Of a stretch of 64,000 bases of DNA, positions 49,388 through 58,666 are shown one piece after another (position 1 is the first letter of the stretch; every line of letters starts with the position of its first letter). The position numbers and the translations under genes were made by a program. The notes under the pieces are model-generated. The model did no database searches. It was not told where the DNA came from and saw only the letters and a program-made list of their open reading frames with translations. This DNA is from an uncultured Lachnospiraceae bacterium (GTDB lineage: Bacteria; Bacillota; Clostridia; Lachnospirales; Lachnospiraceae): contig CAMBKU010000003.1 of the NCBI GenBank assembly GCA_945868305.1, positions 1-64,000 of the forward strand. Reading direction: 5' to 3'.

Positions 49388-50068
49388 TTATCCTTTTAAA
49401 AATTCCAGCACTTTTTGATTAAACTCTCCAGCATTCTTATTTGCAATAAAATGATCTCCTTTTACAAAAACAAGCTCTGAATGTGGAATACTTGCAGCAA
49501 TCAGCCGAGTATGTTCCTCCTTAATCATATCTTTGGTTCCAGCAATAACCAATGTCTTTGCCTGTATTTTAGAAAGCTCCGATACAGATACATTTGGATC
49601 ATTGACCATAAGGCCGAGCATCTCAGCATTTGACTTTGCAGCAGCATTTTTTCCCGAAAATTTTCGAGCAATTCTATAACCAATCTCAATAGGAATCTGT
49701 ATCGTACGTTTCACCCCATCGGCATTTAAATTTGCTCCATCCAGTATCAGCTTGTTTACCCGGTCAGGATTATTTATTGCAAATACCATAGCAATATTGC
49801 CGCCATCGGAAAAACCAAGCAGATGTGCTTTATCTATCTGATGTTCATTCATGAATTCTAACAAATCCTTTGAAAACTGCCGTATCGTAAAAGGTCTTTC
49901 TCCTCGCGGTGTCTGACCATGTCCTCTTGTATCAATTGCATACACATGGTACAGACGAGAAAACTCATCAATCTGACCTTTGAAATAATTACTGTTTTCT
50001 CCATTGCCGTGAAGCAGAATGATAACCTCACCTTGACCTTTTTCTATATAAAAATGTTTAATATCCAT
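49388..50068 (-). CDS. Alpha/beta hydrolase
   Basis: 226 residues from the ATG at 50068, which follows GGAGG. The oxyanion block is LLHGNGENSNYF, the nucleophile elbow LLGFSDGGNIA (Ser), the acid near AGTKDMI and the catalytic His in GDHFIA. Substrate unknown; esterase or lyase-like hydrolase. It starts near the stop codon of degV, so the two are coupled. Confidence 0.88.
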   Translation of the reverse strand: MDIKHFYIEKGQGEVIILLHGNGENSNYFKGQIDEFSRLYHVYAIDTRGHGQTPRGERPFTIRQFSKDLLEFMNEHQIDKAHLLGFSDGGNIAMVFAINNPDRVNKLILDGANLNADGVKRTIQIPIEIGYRIARKFSGKNAAAKSNAEMLGLMVNDPNVSVSELSKIQAKTLVIAGTKDMIKEEHTRLIAASIPHSELVFVKGDHFIANKNAGEFNQKVLEFLKG

Positions 50069-50085
50069 CACTGCACCTCCAAAAA

Positions 50086-50934
50086 TTATTGGGAAATGAA
50101 TAACACTCCTAATGTTCCTGGTCCACAATGGCTGGAAATCACCCCTCCGGCTCTGGTAATCAATATTTCATCAAAAACATTCAACTCCTGCAGATAAGAT
50201 TGAATCTTTCCAATTGTTTCATTATCACATCCGGAATGTGTAATAAACACCCTGTCTTTTTTAGCATTTTTTAAGTCATTCTCCATTTCTTTGACATACT
50301 CCAGCAGAACCTTATTCATCTTTCCGCGATATTTTTGGGAAGGGCTCATTTTTCCATTTGCAACTACAATTTTAGGATGAAGCTTTAATGCTCCTCCTGC
50401 CATAGCAGCCAATCCGCTACAGCGTCCTCCTCTATGCAAATAGACTAATGTATCCACTACAAAACTTGCTCGGACAAGCGGTTTTAATTCTTCGATTTTT
50501 TCTGTAATTTCCCTCGCATTTTTTCCCTCTTTTGCCATTATTGCAGCTTCAATTACCAGCAATCCGATACCTGTAGAAAGATTCGCCGAATTGATAACAG
50601 TAACCAAATTGTCTCCATCCAATTCTTCTGCCGCAAGACGCATAACATTTGCCGATGTCGACATATCTTCTGATATAGAAAAACATATCACTTCTCTGCC
50701 GGATTCCACATATGGCCGCAGTAACTCTATTGCCTTATCCACTGCCGGAGCAGAGGTTTTGGGCGTGAGCTTATTCTCATCTGACCAACGGTAAATTTCG
50801 TCAGGCGAAATATCCCTACCGTCTTCACACTCTCTTTCCCCCAAAACAATGTGTAAGGGCAAAATTGATACCTCGTATTTTTGCAGCAGTTCCTCAGACA
50901 AATCACAGGTGCTGTCAGAAATAATTTTTACCAT
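50086..50934 (-). CDS. DegV family fatty acid-binding protein
   Basis: 282 residues. The N-terminal domain starts VKIISDSTCDLSEELL, and LVYLHRGGRCSGLAAM is the family's lipid-contact block. DegV proteins (FakB) hold a fatty acid for phosphorylation by FakA, which is encoded at 37701. The partnership is inferred; the genome may hold other DegV proteins. 22 bases separate it from ruvA. Confidence 0.9.
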   Translation of the reverse strand: MVKIISDSTCDLSEELLQKYEVSILPLHIVLGERECEDGRDISPDEIYRWSDENKLTPKTSAPAVDKAIELLRPYVESGREVICFSISEDMSTSANVMRLAAEELDGDNLVTVINSANLSTGIGLLVIEAAIMAKEGKNAREITEKIEELKPLVRASFVVDTLVYLHRGGRCSGLAAMAGGALKLHPKIVVANGKMSPSQKYRGKMNKVLLEYVKEMENDLKNAKKDRVFITHSGCDNETIGKIQSYLQELNVFDEILITRAGGVISSHCGPGTLGVLFISQ

Positions 50935-50956
50935 TTCTATCTGTCCCCCTTTTACC

Positions 50957-51574
50957 TTATAAAAACGCCATCTGTTTCAACGCCTGCTTCAGAACTTCTT
51001 CCACCGTAATATGCTCATTCAGTTCCACTGCACTCACCGCCTTTAATGCCTCAGAGGAAGAATATCCCAATGCCGTCAATGCCTGAACTGCTTCGTTTTT
51101 GATGCTGGAAGCTGCATTCGAATTTGCCTCTGCTATGTGATTGGTCTTTGCTTCAAATGCCTCCTCTAAGCTCAACTTGTCCTTTAACTCCAAAATCACT
51201 CTCTGAGCTGTCTTGCTGCCGATTCCCGGAGCCTTTGCAATAGCTTTAGAATCCTCGCCCAAAACCGCAAAACGCAAATCATCTGGCGTCATCACAGATA
51301 AAATAGCAAGAGCTCCTTTGGGTCCAATACCATTCACACCTAAAAGCAACTTAAAAATGTTTAAGTCATCTCTGGAAAGAAAGCCGTAGAGCTGCATGTC
51401 ATCTTCCTTCACCTGCAAATATGTGTAAATTTTTACTTCCTGTCCGATGCCCGTGAAATTGTCAATCATGCTGGCAGGAATATGGATATTGTAGCCAATC
51501 TGACCTGCTTCCACCACAATAACATCCTCTAAAATCTCAACCAATTCACCTTTTATATAAGAATACATTTCCAC
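50957..51574 (-). CDS. ruvA: Holliday junction branch migration protein RuvA
   Basis: 205 residues. Domain I starts YSIKGELVEI-like (YSYIKGELVEIL), domain II has two helix-hairpin-helix motifs (LLGVNGIGPKGALAIL, APGIGSKTAQRVILEL), and the C-terminal domain III (EALKAVSAVELN) binds RuvB. Normal length. The genes next to it downstream are degV, a hydrolase and then ruvB. Confidence 0.95.
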   Translation of the reverse strand: MEMYSYIKGELVEILEDVIVVEAGQIGYNIHIPASMIDNFTGIGQEVKIYTYLQVKEDDMQLYGFLSRDDLNIFKLLLGVNGIGPKGALAILSVMTPDDLRFAVLGEDSKAIAKAPGIGSKTAQRVILELKDKLSLEEAFEAKTNHIAEANSNAASSIKNEAVQALTALGYSSSEALKAVSAVELNEHITVEEVLKQALKQMAFL

Positions 51575-51585
51575 GTTCTCCTTTT

Positions 51586-52089
51586 TTATTTCTGCGTTTT
51601 ATTAAGTATCTGAAAACGCCGGATAAATTCCTGCCCCAAAATTCCAATTAAAAACCCTGTCAAAACGCCTGCAATCATAAGTACCGGCATATAATAAAAA
51701 ATATTGTAGGTTTCCACTACAACCGCCGCCACCACAAGCTGACCTATATTATGGGAAATCCCGCCAGCCACGCTGACGGAAACCACATTTAATTTCCCGA
51801 TTTTTTTTAGCAGATACATGATAAGGAAACTGAGAATACCACCTGCCAGACTGTATAATATACTGAACATATTTCCAAATAAAAAGCCTGCCAGCACAAT
51901 CCGCATCATGGAAATCCCAAATGCTTCTTTGGTTCCGGTGCAATAAAGCATGACCACCACCACAAGATTAGTCAGTCCAAGCTTTACCCCAGGAATTCCA
52001 AAATAAAAGGGAATTAAAGATTCCACATAGCTCAATATCAATGCAAGTGCCAGAAAAACACCTAAATATGCTACTTTTTTTGTTTTCAT
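51586..52089 (-). CDS. Gx transporter family (HepS-like) membrane protein
   Basis: 167 residues with about five membrane segments. The block PFYFGIPGVKLGLTNLVVV and the Gly-rich AGGISHNIGQLVVA are typical of the Gx transporter/heptaprenyl diphosphate synthase component I family. It resembles an ECF-type S component; the substrate is unknown. It follows the NusG-II gene by four bases. In Lachnospiraceae these two genes often accompany flavin/Rnf-type genes, which are encoded 7 kb away here. Confidence 0.83.
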   Translation of the reverse strand: MKTKKVAYLGVFLALALILSYVESLIPFYFGIPGVKLGLTNLVVVVMLYCTGTKEAFGISMMRIVLAGFLFGNMFSILYSLAGGILSFLIMYLLKKIGKLNVVSVSVAGGISHNIGQLVVAAVVVETYNIFYYMPVLMIAGVLTGFLIGILGQEFIRRFQILNKTQK

Positions 52090-52093
52090 CTTA

Positions 52094-52489
52094 TCACCCT
52101 GCTATTGAATCTATATTGTTTTTCTCTTTTGCTTTGATAATCTTTACCACTACTTTATTCGGCAGACAGACAATCGTTTCATCTTCCTTTGAAATTGCCC
52201 GCTGATGAACGCACAAAAGATCCGGGCAGTCAGCATCCGTCATATCCGCCTTTCCATCCCTGATAGAAAGCACATTGGTTACTTTTCCGTCTTTTTTTAT
52301 TTCAACCGTTTGATTTTCCGCCAGCGCATATGTCCCATAAACTTCCCCGTCTACGGTAACTTCAACATACGCTCCGCTTCCACCTCTAACAAACTGCATC
52401 AGAACAAACAGAAAAACTGCAATAGCAAGCAAACCGCCAATAAAAACAATATCATTTTTTCCAATTCTTTTCTTATTCAACAACCTCAC
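52094..52489 (-). CDS. NusG domain II-containing protein
   Basis: 131 residues. One N-terminal membrane segment (about 14-32) is followed by a small extracytoplasmic domain with VTVDGEVYGTYALAENQTVEI and DADCPDLLCVHQRAISK, where two Cys are conserved. The family resembles the NusG insertion domain but lacks the transcription factor part. It overlaps miaB by 17 bases and is followed by the Gx transporter gene, a recurrent pair. Function unknown. Confidence 0.85.
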   Translation of the reverse strand: MRLLNKKRIGKNDIVFIGGLLAIAVFLFVLMQFVRGGSGAYVEVTVDGEVYGTYALAENQTVEIKKDGKVTNVLSIRDGKADMTDADCPDLLCVHQRAISKEDETIVCLPNKVVVKIIKAKEKNNIDSIAG

Positions 52490-53912
52490 CCAGATAATAA
52501 AATCCTTTACATTCCGTCAAGCGTACCAAAACCAGCTTTCCAATCATATCCGCTGTTCCTGGCAGATGTACAACAGAATTATTGGAAAGTCTTCCAGTTA
52601 CCAAATGGGAATCCTGTTCATTTATATTTTCAATCAGAACTTCTTCTACACTTCCCGTAAGTTTTTCTGCCTTTTCCCCCGCAATTGTCTGTACCCGTTC
52701 AAGGAGACGTTCAAAACGTTGCTTGACAATTTCTTCCGGCACCTGCTCCTCCATTTGAGCTGCCGGAGTTCCGGTTCGTTTTGAATAAATAAATGTAAAA
52801 GCACTGTCATAGCGCACCTGCTCTACAACATCCATGGTTTCTAAAAAGTCTTCCTCGGTCTCACCCGGAAAACCTACGATGATATCCGTAGTAATCGCAA
52901 TATCCGGCACTGCCGCCCGAATTTTTTCTACCAAAGCAAGATATTGCTCCTTCGTATAATGTCGGTTCATAATCTTAAGCAGTCTGGAACTGCCGGACTG
53001 CAACGGAAGATGAAGATGTTTGCAAATTTTTTTAGAATGTTTCAACACTTCAATTAATTCATCGGATAAATCCTTCGGATGGGATGTCATAAAACGAATG
53101 CGCTCTAATCCCTCTATCTTTTCTACCTCCTGTAGAAGTTCCGCAAAGGTGACCGGATGTTCTAAGTTCTTTCCGTAGGAGTTAACGTTTTGTCCCAAAA
53201 GCATTACTTCCACTACACCATCTGCCACAAGCTGCTCAATTTCCCGGATAATATCCCTGGGTTCTCTGCTGCGTTCCCTGCCCCGCACATAAGGCACAAT
53301 ACAGTAGCTGCAGAAATTGTTACAGCCGAACATGATATTCACACCGGATTTGAATGAATATTTTCGTTCTATCGGAAGATCCTCCACAATTTTGTCCGTA
53401 TCATCCCATACATCCACTACCATAGAGTCCGCTTCCAACGCGTTGACCAAAAGCTCAGCAAATTTATAAATATTATGCGTCCCAAAAATAAGGTCCACAA
53501 AACGATAGCTGGATTTTATTTTTTCCACTACTTTTTCTTCCTGCATCATACAACCGCAGAGAGCAATCATCATATCACGGTTTTTCTTTTTAAATCCATT
53601 TAAATAGCCGAGCCTGCCGTAAACCTTGTTGTTTGCATTCTCACGAACAGTACAGGTATTATAGATAACAAAATCAGCTTCTTCCGTATCCGTTTCCACA
53701 TATCCGATATTTTCTAATATTCCTACCAGTTTTTCAGAATCCCTGGCATTCATCTGACACCCGAAAGTCGATACATGAAAGGTCAGTTTTCTACCCTTTT
53801 TCCCCTCAAGCTGATGCACATACTGCTTTGCGATATCCATATAATAAAATTGACGCTGCGGCTCCGTCTCCGGTACCGGAAGGTCACATACAATTCTTGT
53901 TAATTCCTTCAT
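52473..53912 (-). CDS. miaB: tRNA-2-methylthio-N6-dimethylallyladenosine synthase MiaB
   Basis: 479 residues. The UPF0004 domain cysteines are in TFGCQMNARDSE, NTCTVREN and LCGCMMQ, the radical SAM motif is GCNNFCSYCIVPYVRG and a TRAM domain closes the protein. It adds the methylthio group to i6A37 in tRNA. Paralogue of RimO at 22432. GAGG precedes the ATG. Confidence 0.96.
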   Translation of the reverse strand: MKELTRIVCDLPVPETEPQRQFYYMDIAKQYVHQLEGKKGRKLTFHVSTFGCQMNARDSEKLVGILENIGYVETDTEEADFVIYNTCTVRENANNKVYGRLGYLNGFKKKNRDMMIALCGCMMQEEKVVEKIKSSYRFVDLIFGTHNIYKFAELLVNALEADSMVVDVWDDTDKIVEDLPIERKYSFKSGVNIMFGCNNFCSYCIVPYVRGRERSREPRDIIREIEQLVADGVVEVMLLGQNVNSYGKNLEHPVTFAELLQEVEKIEGLERIRFMTSHPKDLSDELIEVLKHSKKICKHLHLPLQSGSSRLLKIMNRHYTKEQYLALVEKIRAAVPDIAITTDIIVGFPGETEEDFLETMDVVEQVRYDSAFTFIYSKRTGTPAAQMEEQVPEEIVKQRFERLLERVQTIAGEKAEKLTGSVEEVLIENINEQDSHLVTGRLSNNSVVHLPGTADMIGKLVLVRLTECKGFYYLGEVVE

Positions 53913-53931
53913 AAAATCCTCTTTCTAAATA

Positions 53932-55194
53932 TTACTTTCTAACCTGACCATTTCCATAAATAATATATTTTGTACTGGTCAATGCTTCTAAGCCCATCGG
54001 CCCTCTTGCATGAAGTTTCTGGGTACTGATCCCAATTTCTGCTCCAAAGCCAAACTCAAAACCATCGGTAAAACGGGTGGACGCATTTACATAAACCGCC
54101 GCTGCATCTACTTCATTTAAGAATTTTTCAGCATTGTTATAACTGTTTGTAATGATTGCTTCGGAATGTCCGGTATTGTACTTATTAATGTGAGCAATTG
54201 CCTCATCCACATTTGCCACGGTTTTCGCAGAAATAATGTAATCCAGATATTCCATGCCCCAATCTTCCTCCGTAGCTTCCTTCACCTCCGCTTTGCTTTT
54301 ACTTTCTGCCAAAACTTCCATTACCCGTTTATCTCCACGGATTTCCACGCTTTTCTCTTTTAACTTTTCTGCCAAAAGCGGCATAAACGTATCCACGATT
54401 TTTTCATGAATAACAATGGATTCGCAGGCATTACATACCCCGATACGCTGCGTCTTTGCATTAAAAATAATATCGACCGCCATATCAAAATCTGCTGTTT
54501 CATCTACGAAAATGTGACAATTTCCCGTTCCCGTCTCGATAACCGGAACCGTAGCATTTTTCACTACCGCCTGAATCAACCTTGCACTGCCTCTTGGAAT
54601 CAGCACATCCACATATCCATTCATCTGCATGAATTTTGTTGCTGTTTCATGGCTGGTATCTTCAATCAACTGAATTGCAGTTTCAGGCAATCCAACCTCT
54701 TTTAATGTATTCTGGATGCTCGCTACAATTGCCTTGTTGGAATATAAGGCATCACTGCCGCCTTTTAAGATTACCACATTCCCGGTTTTAAAACACAAAG
54801 CAAAAGCATCTGCCGTCACATTAGGTCTCGCTTCATAAATAATACCGACTACACCGAGAGGAACTCTCTTTTTTCCAATCATCAGTCCATTTGGACGCTT
54901 TTTCATGGAAAGCACTTCCCCAATCGGATCATCCAGCGCTGCCACTTGAAGCAATCCTTCTGCCATCTGTGCGATGCGTTCTTCCGTCAGAAGCAGACGA
55001 TCCAGCAAACCATCCGGCATTTCCTTTTTCTTACCGTTCTCCATATCGACTGCATTCGCTTTTATAATCTCTTTACTGTCCCGCTTCAAATTTTCCGCTG
55101 CCCGTCTTAAAACTTCGTTTTTTGTATTTGTATCCAAAGTACGCATGGTACTTTCTGTCTCTTTTGCTCTTTTCCCAAGTTCTTCTAAGTTCAT
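53932..55194 (-). CDS. proA: Glutamate-5-semialdehyde dehydrogenase
   Basis: 420 residues of the aldehyde dehydrogenase superfamily. It reduces glutamyl-5-phosphate with NADPH in proline synthesis. Typical blocks are [20 protein letters not shown], the nucleotide-binding region, and the catalytic Cys in [14 protein letters not shown]. proB is nearby (55959), separated by fthC and a DUF896 gene. Confidence 0.97.
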   Translation of the reverse strand: MNLEELGKRAKETESTMRTLDTNTKNEVLRRAAENLKRDSKEIIKANAVDMENGKKKEMPDGLLDRLLLTEERIAQMAEGLLQVAALDDPIGEVLSMKKRPNGLMIGKKRVPLGVVGIIYEARPNVTADAFALCFKTGNVVILKGGSDALYSNKAIVASIQNTLKEVGLPETAIQLIEDTSHETATKFMQMNGYVDVLIPRGSARLIQAVVKNATVPVIETGTGNCHIFVDETADFDMAVDIIFNAKTQRIGVCNACESIVIHEKIVDTFMPLLAEKLKEKSVEIRGDKRVMEVLAESKSKAEVKEATEEDWGMEYLDYIISAKTVANVDEAIAHINKYNTGHSEAIITNSYNNAEKFLNEVDAAAVYVNASTRFTDGFEFGFGAEIGISTQKLHARGPMGLEALTSTKYIIYGNGQVRK

Positions 55195-55197
55195 GTC

Positions 55198-55755
55198 TTA
55201 TCCTCCTATTTCTATTATTCCCTTTTCCGTTACCAGATACTGCATCCGAATATCCTGCGGCTCTGTCGACAGATTTTGCACAAGCTGCATTTCATATGCT
55301 GTTCCCAGCCGCAGGCAGTCGGGATGTGCCGCAAAATAACGATCATAGTAGCCTTTTCCATACCCTGCCCTGTTTCCTTCTTGATCAAAAACCACACCGG
55401 GTACCAATACCAGCTTGGGTTCTCCGTTTCCAACTTTTGTTTTCACTGGCTCCATTACATGAAAATATCCCTCTTCTAACTGGGAAAAATCTGAAATCTC
55501 ATAAAATTCCATATTGTCTCCCTGCACTTTGGGAAAAAAAGTTTTCTTACCGTCTTGCCAGGCCTGCTCCACTACTTTATTCAAACGTACTTCATTTCCC
55601 AATGGATAGTAAAAGCCGATACTTTCTGCTGTTTTGTATAAATTGCATTCTAAGATAACAGAACAAATTTTCTCAGAAGCCAAAGCCGTCTCTGTTTCTG
55701 TCAACTTTTCCCGCTTATTTTTATATTGTTTTCTAATTTGCGCTTTTGTTTCCAT
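55198..55755 (-). CDS. 5-formyltetrahydrofolate cyclo-ligase
   Basis: 185 residues from the ATG at 55755, with GGAG upstream. The family blocks are IRKQYKNKREKLT, IGFYYPLGNEVRLNKVV and the C-terminal LVPGVVFDQEGNRAGYGKGYYDRY. It converts 5-formyl-THF to 5,10-methenyl-THF using ATP. The ORF in the track overlaps the DUF896 gene; with the internal ATG the overlap is 23 bases. Confidence 0.93.
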   Translation of the reverse strand: METKAQIRKQYKNKREKLTETETALASEKICSVILECNLYKTAESIGFYYPLGNEVRLNKVVEQAWQDGKKTFFPKVQGDNMEFYEISDFSQLEEGYFHVMEPVKTKVGNGEPKLVLVPGVVFDQEGNRAGYGKGYYDRYFAAHPDCLRLGTAYEMQLVQNLSTEPQDIRMQYLVTEKGIIEIGG

Positions 55756-55954
55756 ATTTTTCTCCAAGATTTTCAATTGTGCCGTCCGCGTTTTGAATAT
55801 CTATGTTATTTAACTGATTTCTCAAATTATTCCGAACACTGGCAATAAACTCCTTCCGGAGGATTGCCTGTTCTTCTTTTTCTGCCTCAGTCAGGCCTTC
55901 TGCTTTTGATTTACGGTATAATTCATTGATTCTTTCAATTTTTGTATCGTTCAT
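55733..55954 (-). CDS. DUF896 (YnzC-like) small protein
   Basis: 73 residues beginning KIERINELYRKSKAEGLTEA, then EKEEQAILRKEFIASVRNNL. DUF896 proteins are short helical hairpins of unknown function, in Bacillus linked to the SOS region (YneA-YnzC). Here it lies between proB and fthC, four bases after proB. Confidence 0.9.
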   Translation of the reverse strand: MNDTKIERINELYRKSKAEGLTEAEKEEQAILRKEFIASVRNNLRNQLNNIDIQNADGTIENLGEKYGNKSAN

Positions 55955-55958
55955 AATT

Positions 55959-56807
55959 TTAACCTATACTTTCTTCAATATAATCTGCAATATAAAAGTC
56001 TTCATTCTTATGTGCTTTAAACAGAGTTCCGGTATATTCTCCCTCGAAAATCTGATGAATGACACCTACATTTTCTCCGTTGGCGATTACCATATCGGCA
56101 CCGGAAACCGTTGCAATATGTGCTGCCGTCAGCTTTGTGGCCATACCTCCGGTTCCCACATCGCTTCCTGTGGAATCCTTCGCCATATGTAAAATATGAT
56201 CATCCAGCTGATCTACAATCCGAATCAATTTGGCATCTTTGTTCTTATGCGGATCATCCGTAAACAATCCGTCAATATCCGAAAGAAGAATCAAAAGATC
56301 CGCTCCAACCAGGGACGCTACAATTGCCGATAACGTATCGTTATCGCCAAACTGCATCTCATAAGTAGACACTGTATCATTCTCATTAACAATAGGAATC
56401 ACACCAAGGTGAAACAATTCTTCAAAGGTATTCTGCGCATTTTTCCGTGATACATTATTTATCATGGTGTTCTTTGTCATAAGCACCTGTCCCACAGTCT
56501 GATTATATTCTGCAAACATTTTCTGATAAACCATCATGAGCTTAGCCTGTCCCACCGCGGCACAAGCCTGCTTTGTCGCAATGTTCTTCGGTCGTTCTGC
56601 AAGTCCAATGCTCTTTCTTCCCGCCGCAATCGCTCCGGAAGATACTAAACAGACATCCATGCCCTGATTACGCAAATCACATAATTCGCGTACCAGGCGT
56701 TCCACCTTAATCAAGTTCATATCCCCGGTTCCCGGATGCTGCAGCGAAGAAGAACCGATTTTTACTACAACACGCCTTTTTTCTGTTTCCTGCCTTGTGC
56801 TTTCCAT
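55959..56807 (-). CDS. proB: Glutamate 5-kinase
   Basis: About 282 residues from the ATG at 56807 (MESTRQETEK), with GAGG upstream; the track starts 13 codons earlier. The amino acid kinase fold is seen in RVVVKIGSSSLQ, LVSSGAIAAGRKSIG, NENDTVS and VGTGGMATKLTAA. It phosphorylates glutamate for proline synthesis. The C-terminal PUA domain of the E. coli enzyme is absent. It probably starts the proB-to-hydrolase transcript, though I see no strong promoter. Confidence 0.95.
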   Translation of the reverse strand: MESTRQETEKRRVVVKIGSSSLQHPGTGDMNLIKVERLVRELCDLRNQGMDVCLVSSGAIAAGRKSIGLAERPKNIATKQACAAVGQAKLMMVYQKMFAEYNQTVGQVLMTKNTMINNVSRKNAQNTFEELFHLGVIPIVNENDTVSTYEMQFGDNDTLSAIVASLVGADLLILLSDIDGLFTDDPHKNKDAKLIRIVDQLDDHILHMAKDSTGSDVGTGGMATKLTAAHIATVSGADMVIANGENVGVIHQIFEGEYTGTLFKAHKNEDFYIADYIEESIG

Positions 56808-56905
56808 TTTATCATAACCTCGCCATTTTATCTTATTATTTCTCAACTATATACTTTACCATATCCGTCATAAAAAATCATCTCCTATTTCATATTTATC
56901 GCATC

Positions 56906-56970
56906 TTGTCTGCTTTCCATAGTTGTGCTATCTTATTTTAAGAGCATTTTTCCGGTTTCTGCCGGAAAAT
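56906..56970 (+). promoter_or_regulatory. Promoter and leader hairpin of apbE
   Basis: TTGTCT, 17 bases, TATCTT (56906-56934) on the plus strand, then a perfect TTTTCCGG/CCGGAAAA hairpin at about 56946-56970 in the leader. The apbE ATG is at 57000. The hairpin could act in 5' end stability. Confidence 0.6.
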
Positions 56971-56999
56971 AAGAAATTAAGGAAGGAACGGCAGCCAAC

Positions 57000-58022
57000 A
57001 TGCGAAAGAAAATTGTATCAGTTATCGGAATTTTATGTTTTATCGGAATTCTTCTTATTTTTTATAAAAATTCATCCCTGGAGGAAACGGATACCACCAT
57101 TTCTAAAACTGGATTTTATTTTGACACAGTCATCAAAATCACTCTCTATGATACAGACAACGAAACTTATCTCGACGAATGTTTTGCTCTGGCGGAAAAA
57201 TACGAAAATCTGCTCAGTACCACCATTACAGAAAGCGATGTTTCCAAAATTAACGTTTCCGGCGGTACACCGGTTGTTGTTTCCGATGAAACCCGAGAAC
57301 TGATTGAGTACGGAATATACTATGGGAATTTAAGCAGTGGAAATTTTGACATTACAGTTGGAAAGCTTTCTTCACTGTGGGATTTTTCTGAAAATTCAGG
57401 AACCGTGCCTGACGCAGATGCCATCGCTTCCGCAGTTTCTACCATCGGATACCAGGATATTAACCTGACCGATAATACTGTCACCCTGTGTAACCCCGAT
57501 GCCTCTATTGATCTCGGTGGTATTGCAAAAGGCTTCATCGCCGATAAAATGAAAGCTTACTTAAATGAAAACGGTGTCACAAGCGGCATCATCAATCTGG
57601 GTGGAAATGTGCTGACTCTGGGCGAAAAGGAAGACGGTTCCGATTATATCATTGGCATTCAAGAACCATTCTCCGACACTGGAACCGCCCTTGCTACGGT
57701 ATCGGTCAAGGATGCTACTGTCGTAAGTTCCGGTGTTTATGAGCGATATTTTAAGAAAGATGGCAAACTGTATCACCATATCTTAAACCCAAAGACTGGT
57801 TATCCCTACGAAAACGATCTGACTGGTGTCACCATCATATGTGAGCACTCTGTAGACGGAGATGGCCTAAGCACCACTTGCTTTTCTTTGGGACTCACCG
57901 ATGGGATGAAACTTATCGAATCGCTCCCCAACACAGAAGCTATCTTTATTACCTCCGACGGAGAACTTCATACTTCTTCTGGAATTGGAACTACTATTCC
58001 CTTCGAACTCCTAACTGAATAA
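57000..58022 (+). CDS. apbE: FAD:protein FMN transferase ApbE
   Basis: 340 residues. One N-terminal membrane segment (about 5-22) without a lipobox Cys suggests an anchored enzyme facing outward. ApbE blocks are TGFYFDTVIKITLYD, SIDLGGIAKGFIADKM, GIINLGGNV and HHILNPKTGYPYEN with the metal-binding residues. It attaches FMN through a phosphoester bond to Thr or Ser in proteins such as RnfG and RnfD. The Rnf operon is encoded 0.8 kb away on the opposite strand, the most likely target. Confidence 0.94.
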   Translation: MRKKIVSVIGILCFIGILLIFYKNSSLEETDTTISKTGFYFDTVIKITLYDTDNETYLDECFALAEKYENLLSTTITESDVSKINVSGGTPVVVSDETRELIEYGIYYGNLSSGNFDITVGKLSSLWDFSENSGTVPDADAIASAVSTIGYQDINLTDNTVTLCNPDASIDLGGIAKGFIADKMKAYLNENGVTSGIINLGGNVLTLGEKEDGSDYIIGIQEPFSDTGTALATVSVKDATVVSSGVYERYFKKDGKLYHHILNPKTGYPYENDLTGVTIICEHSVDGDGLSTTCFSLGLTDGMKLIESLPNTEAIFITSDGELHTSSGIGTTIPFELLTE

Positions 58023-58087
58023 TTTTTAGTCTGAACGCTCTGCCATTACGCAGAATACGCCTTTCGTATAACAGTTACTTTTTAATA

Positions 58088-58131
58088 CAAAAAAGGATTT
58101 TTACCGAAACAATGGTAAAAATCCTTTTTTG
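58088..58131. terminator. Bidirectional terminator between apbE and the HPr-like gene
   Basis: AAAAAAGGATTTTTACC and GGTAAAAATCCTTTTTT form a perfect stem with a short loop, with A and T runs on both sides. It serves the two convergent genes. Confidence 0.93.
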
Positions 58132-58143
58132 ATACCTTATTAA

Positions 58144-58380
58144 TTAATCAATCACATAATCCTGCAAATGCTGAATAACTTTTTTGGCTTCTGCATCATC
58201 TGCATGAATAGACAATTCTACACACTTTTTCAAATTCAGGCTCATAACACCAATAAGAGACTTGGCATCGACGCACCCCCGTCCGGATTCCAAATCAAAA
58301 TCGCAATTATACTTCTGCAAAATCTGAATAAACTTCCCCACTTTTTCCGGTGAATTAATTAATACATTGACTTTTTTCAT
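58144..58380 (-). CDS. HPr-fold protein lacking the phosphohistidine but keeping the Ser46-type motif
   Basis: 78 residues. The fold and block VDAKSLIGVMSL are those of HPr. The catalytic region is changed: where HPr has IHARPA this protein has NSPEKVGKF, so there is no His15. The Ser before LIGVM (residue 41) matches the kinase site of HPr/Crh. It therefore resembles Crh in logic: no sugar phosphotransfer but possibly regulated by HPr kinase. Crh itself has Gln in place of His15. Monocistronic, with its own promoter and terminator. Confidence 0.8.
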   Translation of the reverse strand: MKKVNVLINSPEKVGKFIQILQKYNCDFDLESGRGCVDAKSLIGVMSLNLKKCVELSIHADDAEAKKVIQHLQDYVID

Positions 58381-58420
58381 AAACTTCTAATACCCTTTTC
58401 TTTTTTCATTTTACTTAATA

Positions 58421-58449
58421 AATATACACTTAAATTTTTCTATTTTCAA
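58421..58449 (-). promoter_or_regulatory. Promoter of the HPr-like gene
   Basis: TTGAAA, 17 bases, TATATT on the minus strand, 41 bases before the start codon. The ribosome binding site is weak (AAAAGGG more than ten bases upstream). Confidence 0.65.
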
Positions 58450-58618
58450 CCTTCAATGGAATATTTGTCAGTATTCCTATTTTTTTTTACATTTACTCTG
58501 TTTTATGACATGTTTTTACATTCTTTTACTTTTCGTTTTTCGTTTAATTGTAACATATGTATAAATTAATTCTTTATTTTTGTTTTTTCCTATCATTTTA
58601 TATATATTGTCTCACATT

Positions 58619-58632
58619 TGAAAACGTTACCA
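58619..58632. promoter_or_regulatory. cre site (CcpA box)
   Basis: TGAAAACGTTACCA matches the catabolite-responsive element consensus TGNAANCGNTNNCA at all fixed positions. It lies in the 440-base gap between the HPr-like gene and rnfB. On the minus strand it overlaps a weak promoter-like pair (TTTTCA, 16 bases, TATAAA) that would read into the HPr-like gene. The rest of 58450-58618 is very AT-rich with nothing else I recognise. Confidence 0.65.
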
Positions 58633-58666
58633 TTTTTTACCTTACAGCAAAAAAAGCATTAATTAA

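Noticed and set aside
56808-56880. 10-codon ORF (MTDMVKYIVEK) with an AGGAG-like site upstream of proB
   Set aside because: It is too short and has no proline-rich content that would suggest attenuation; chance is likely.
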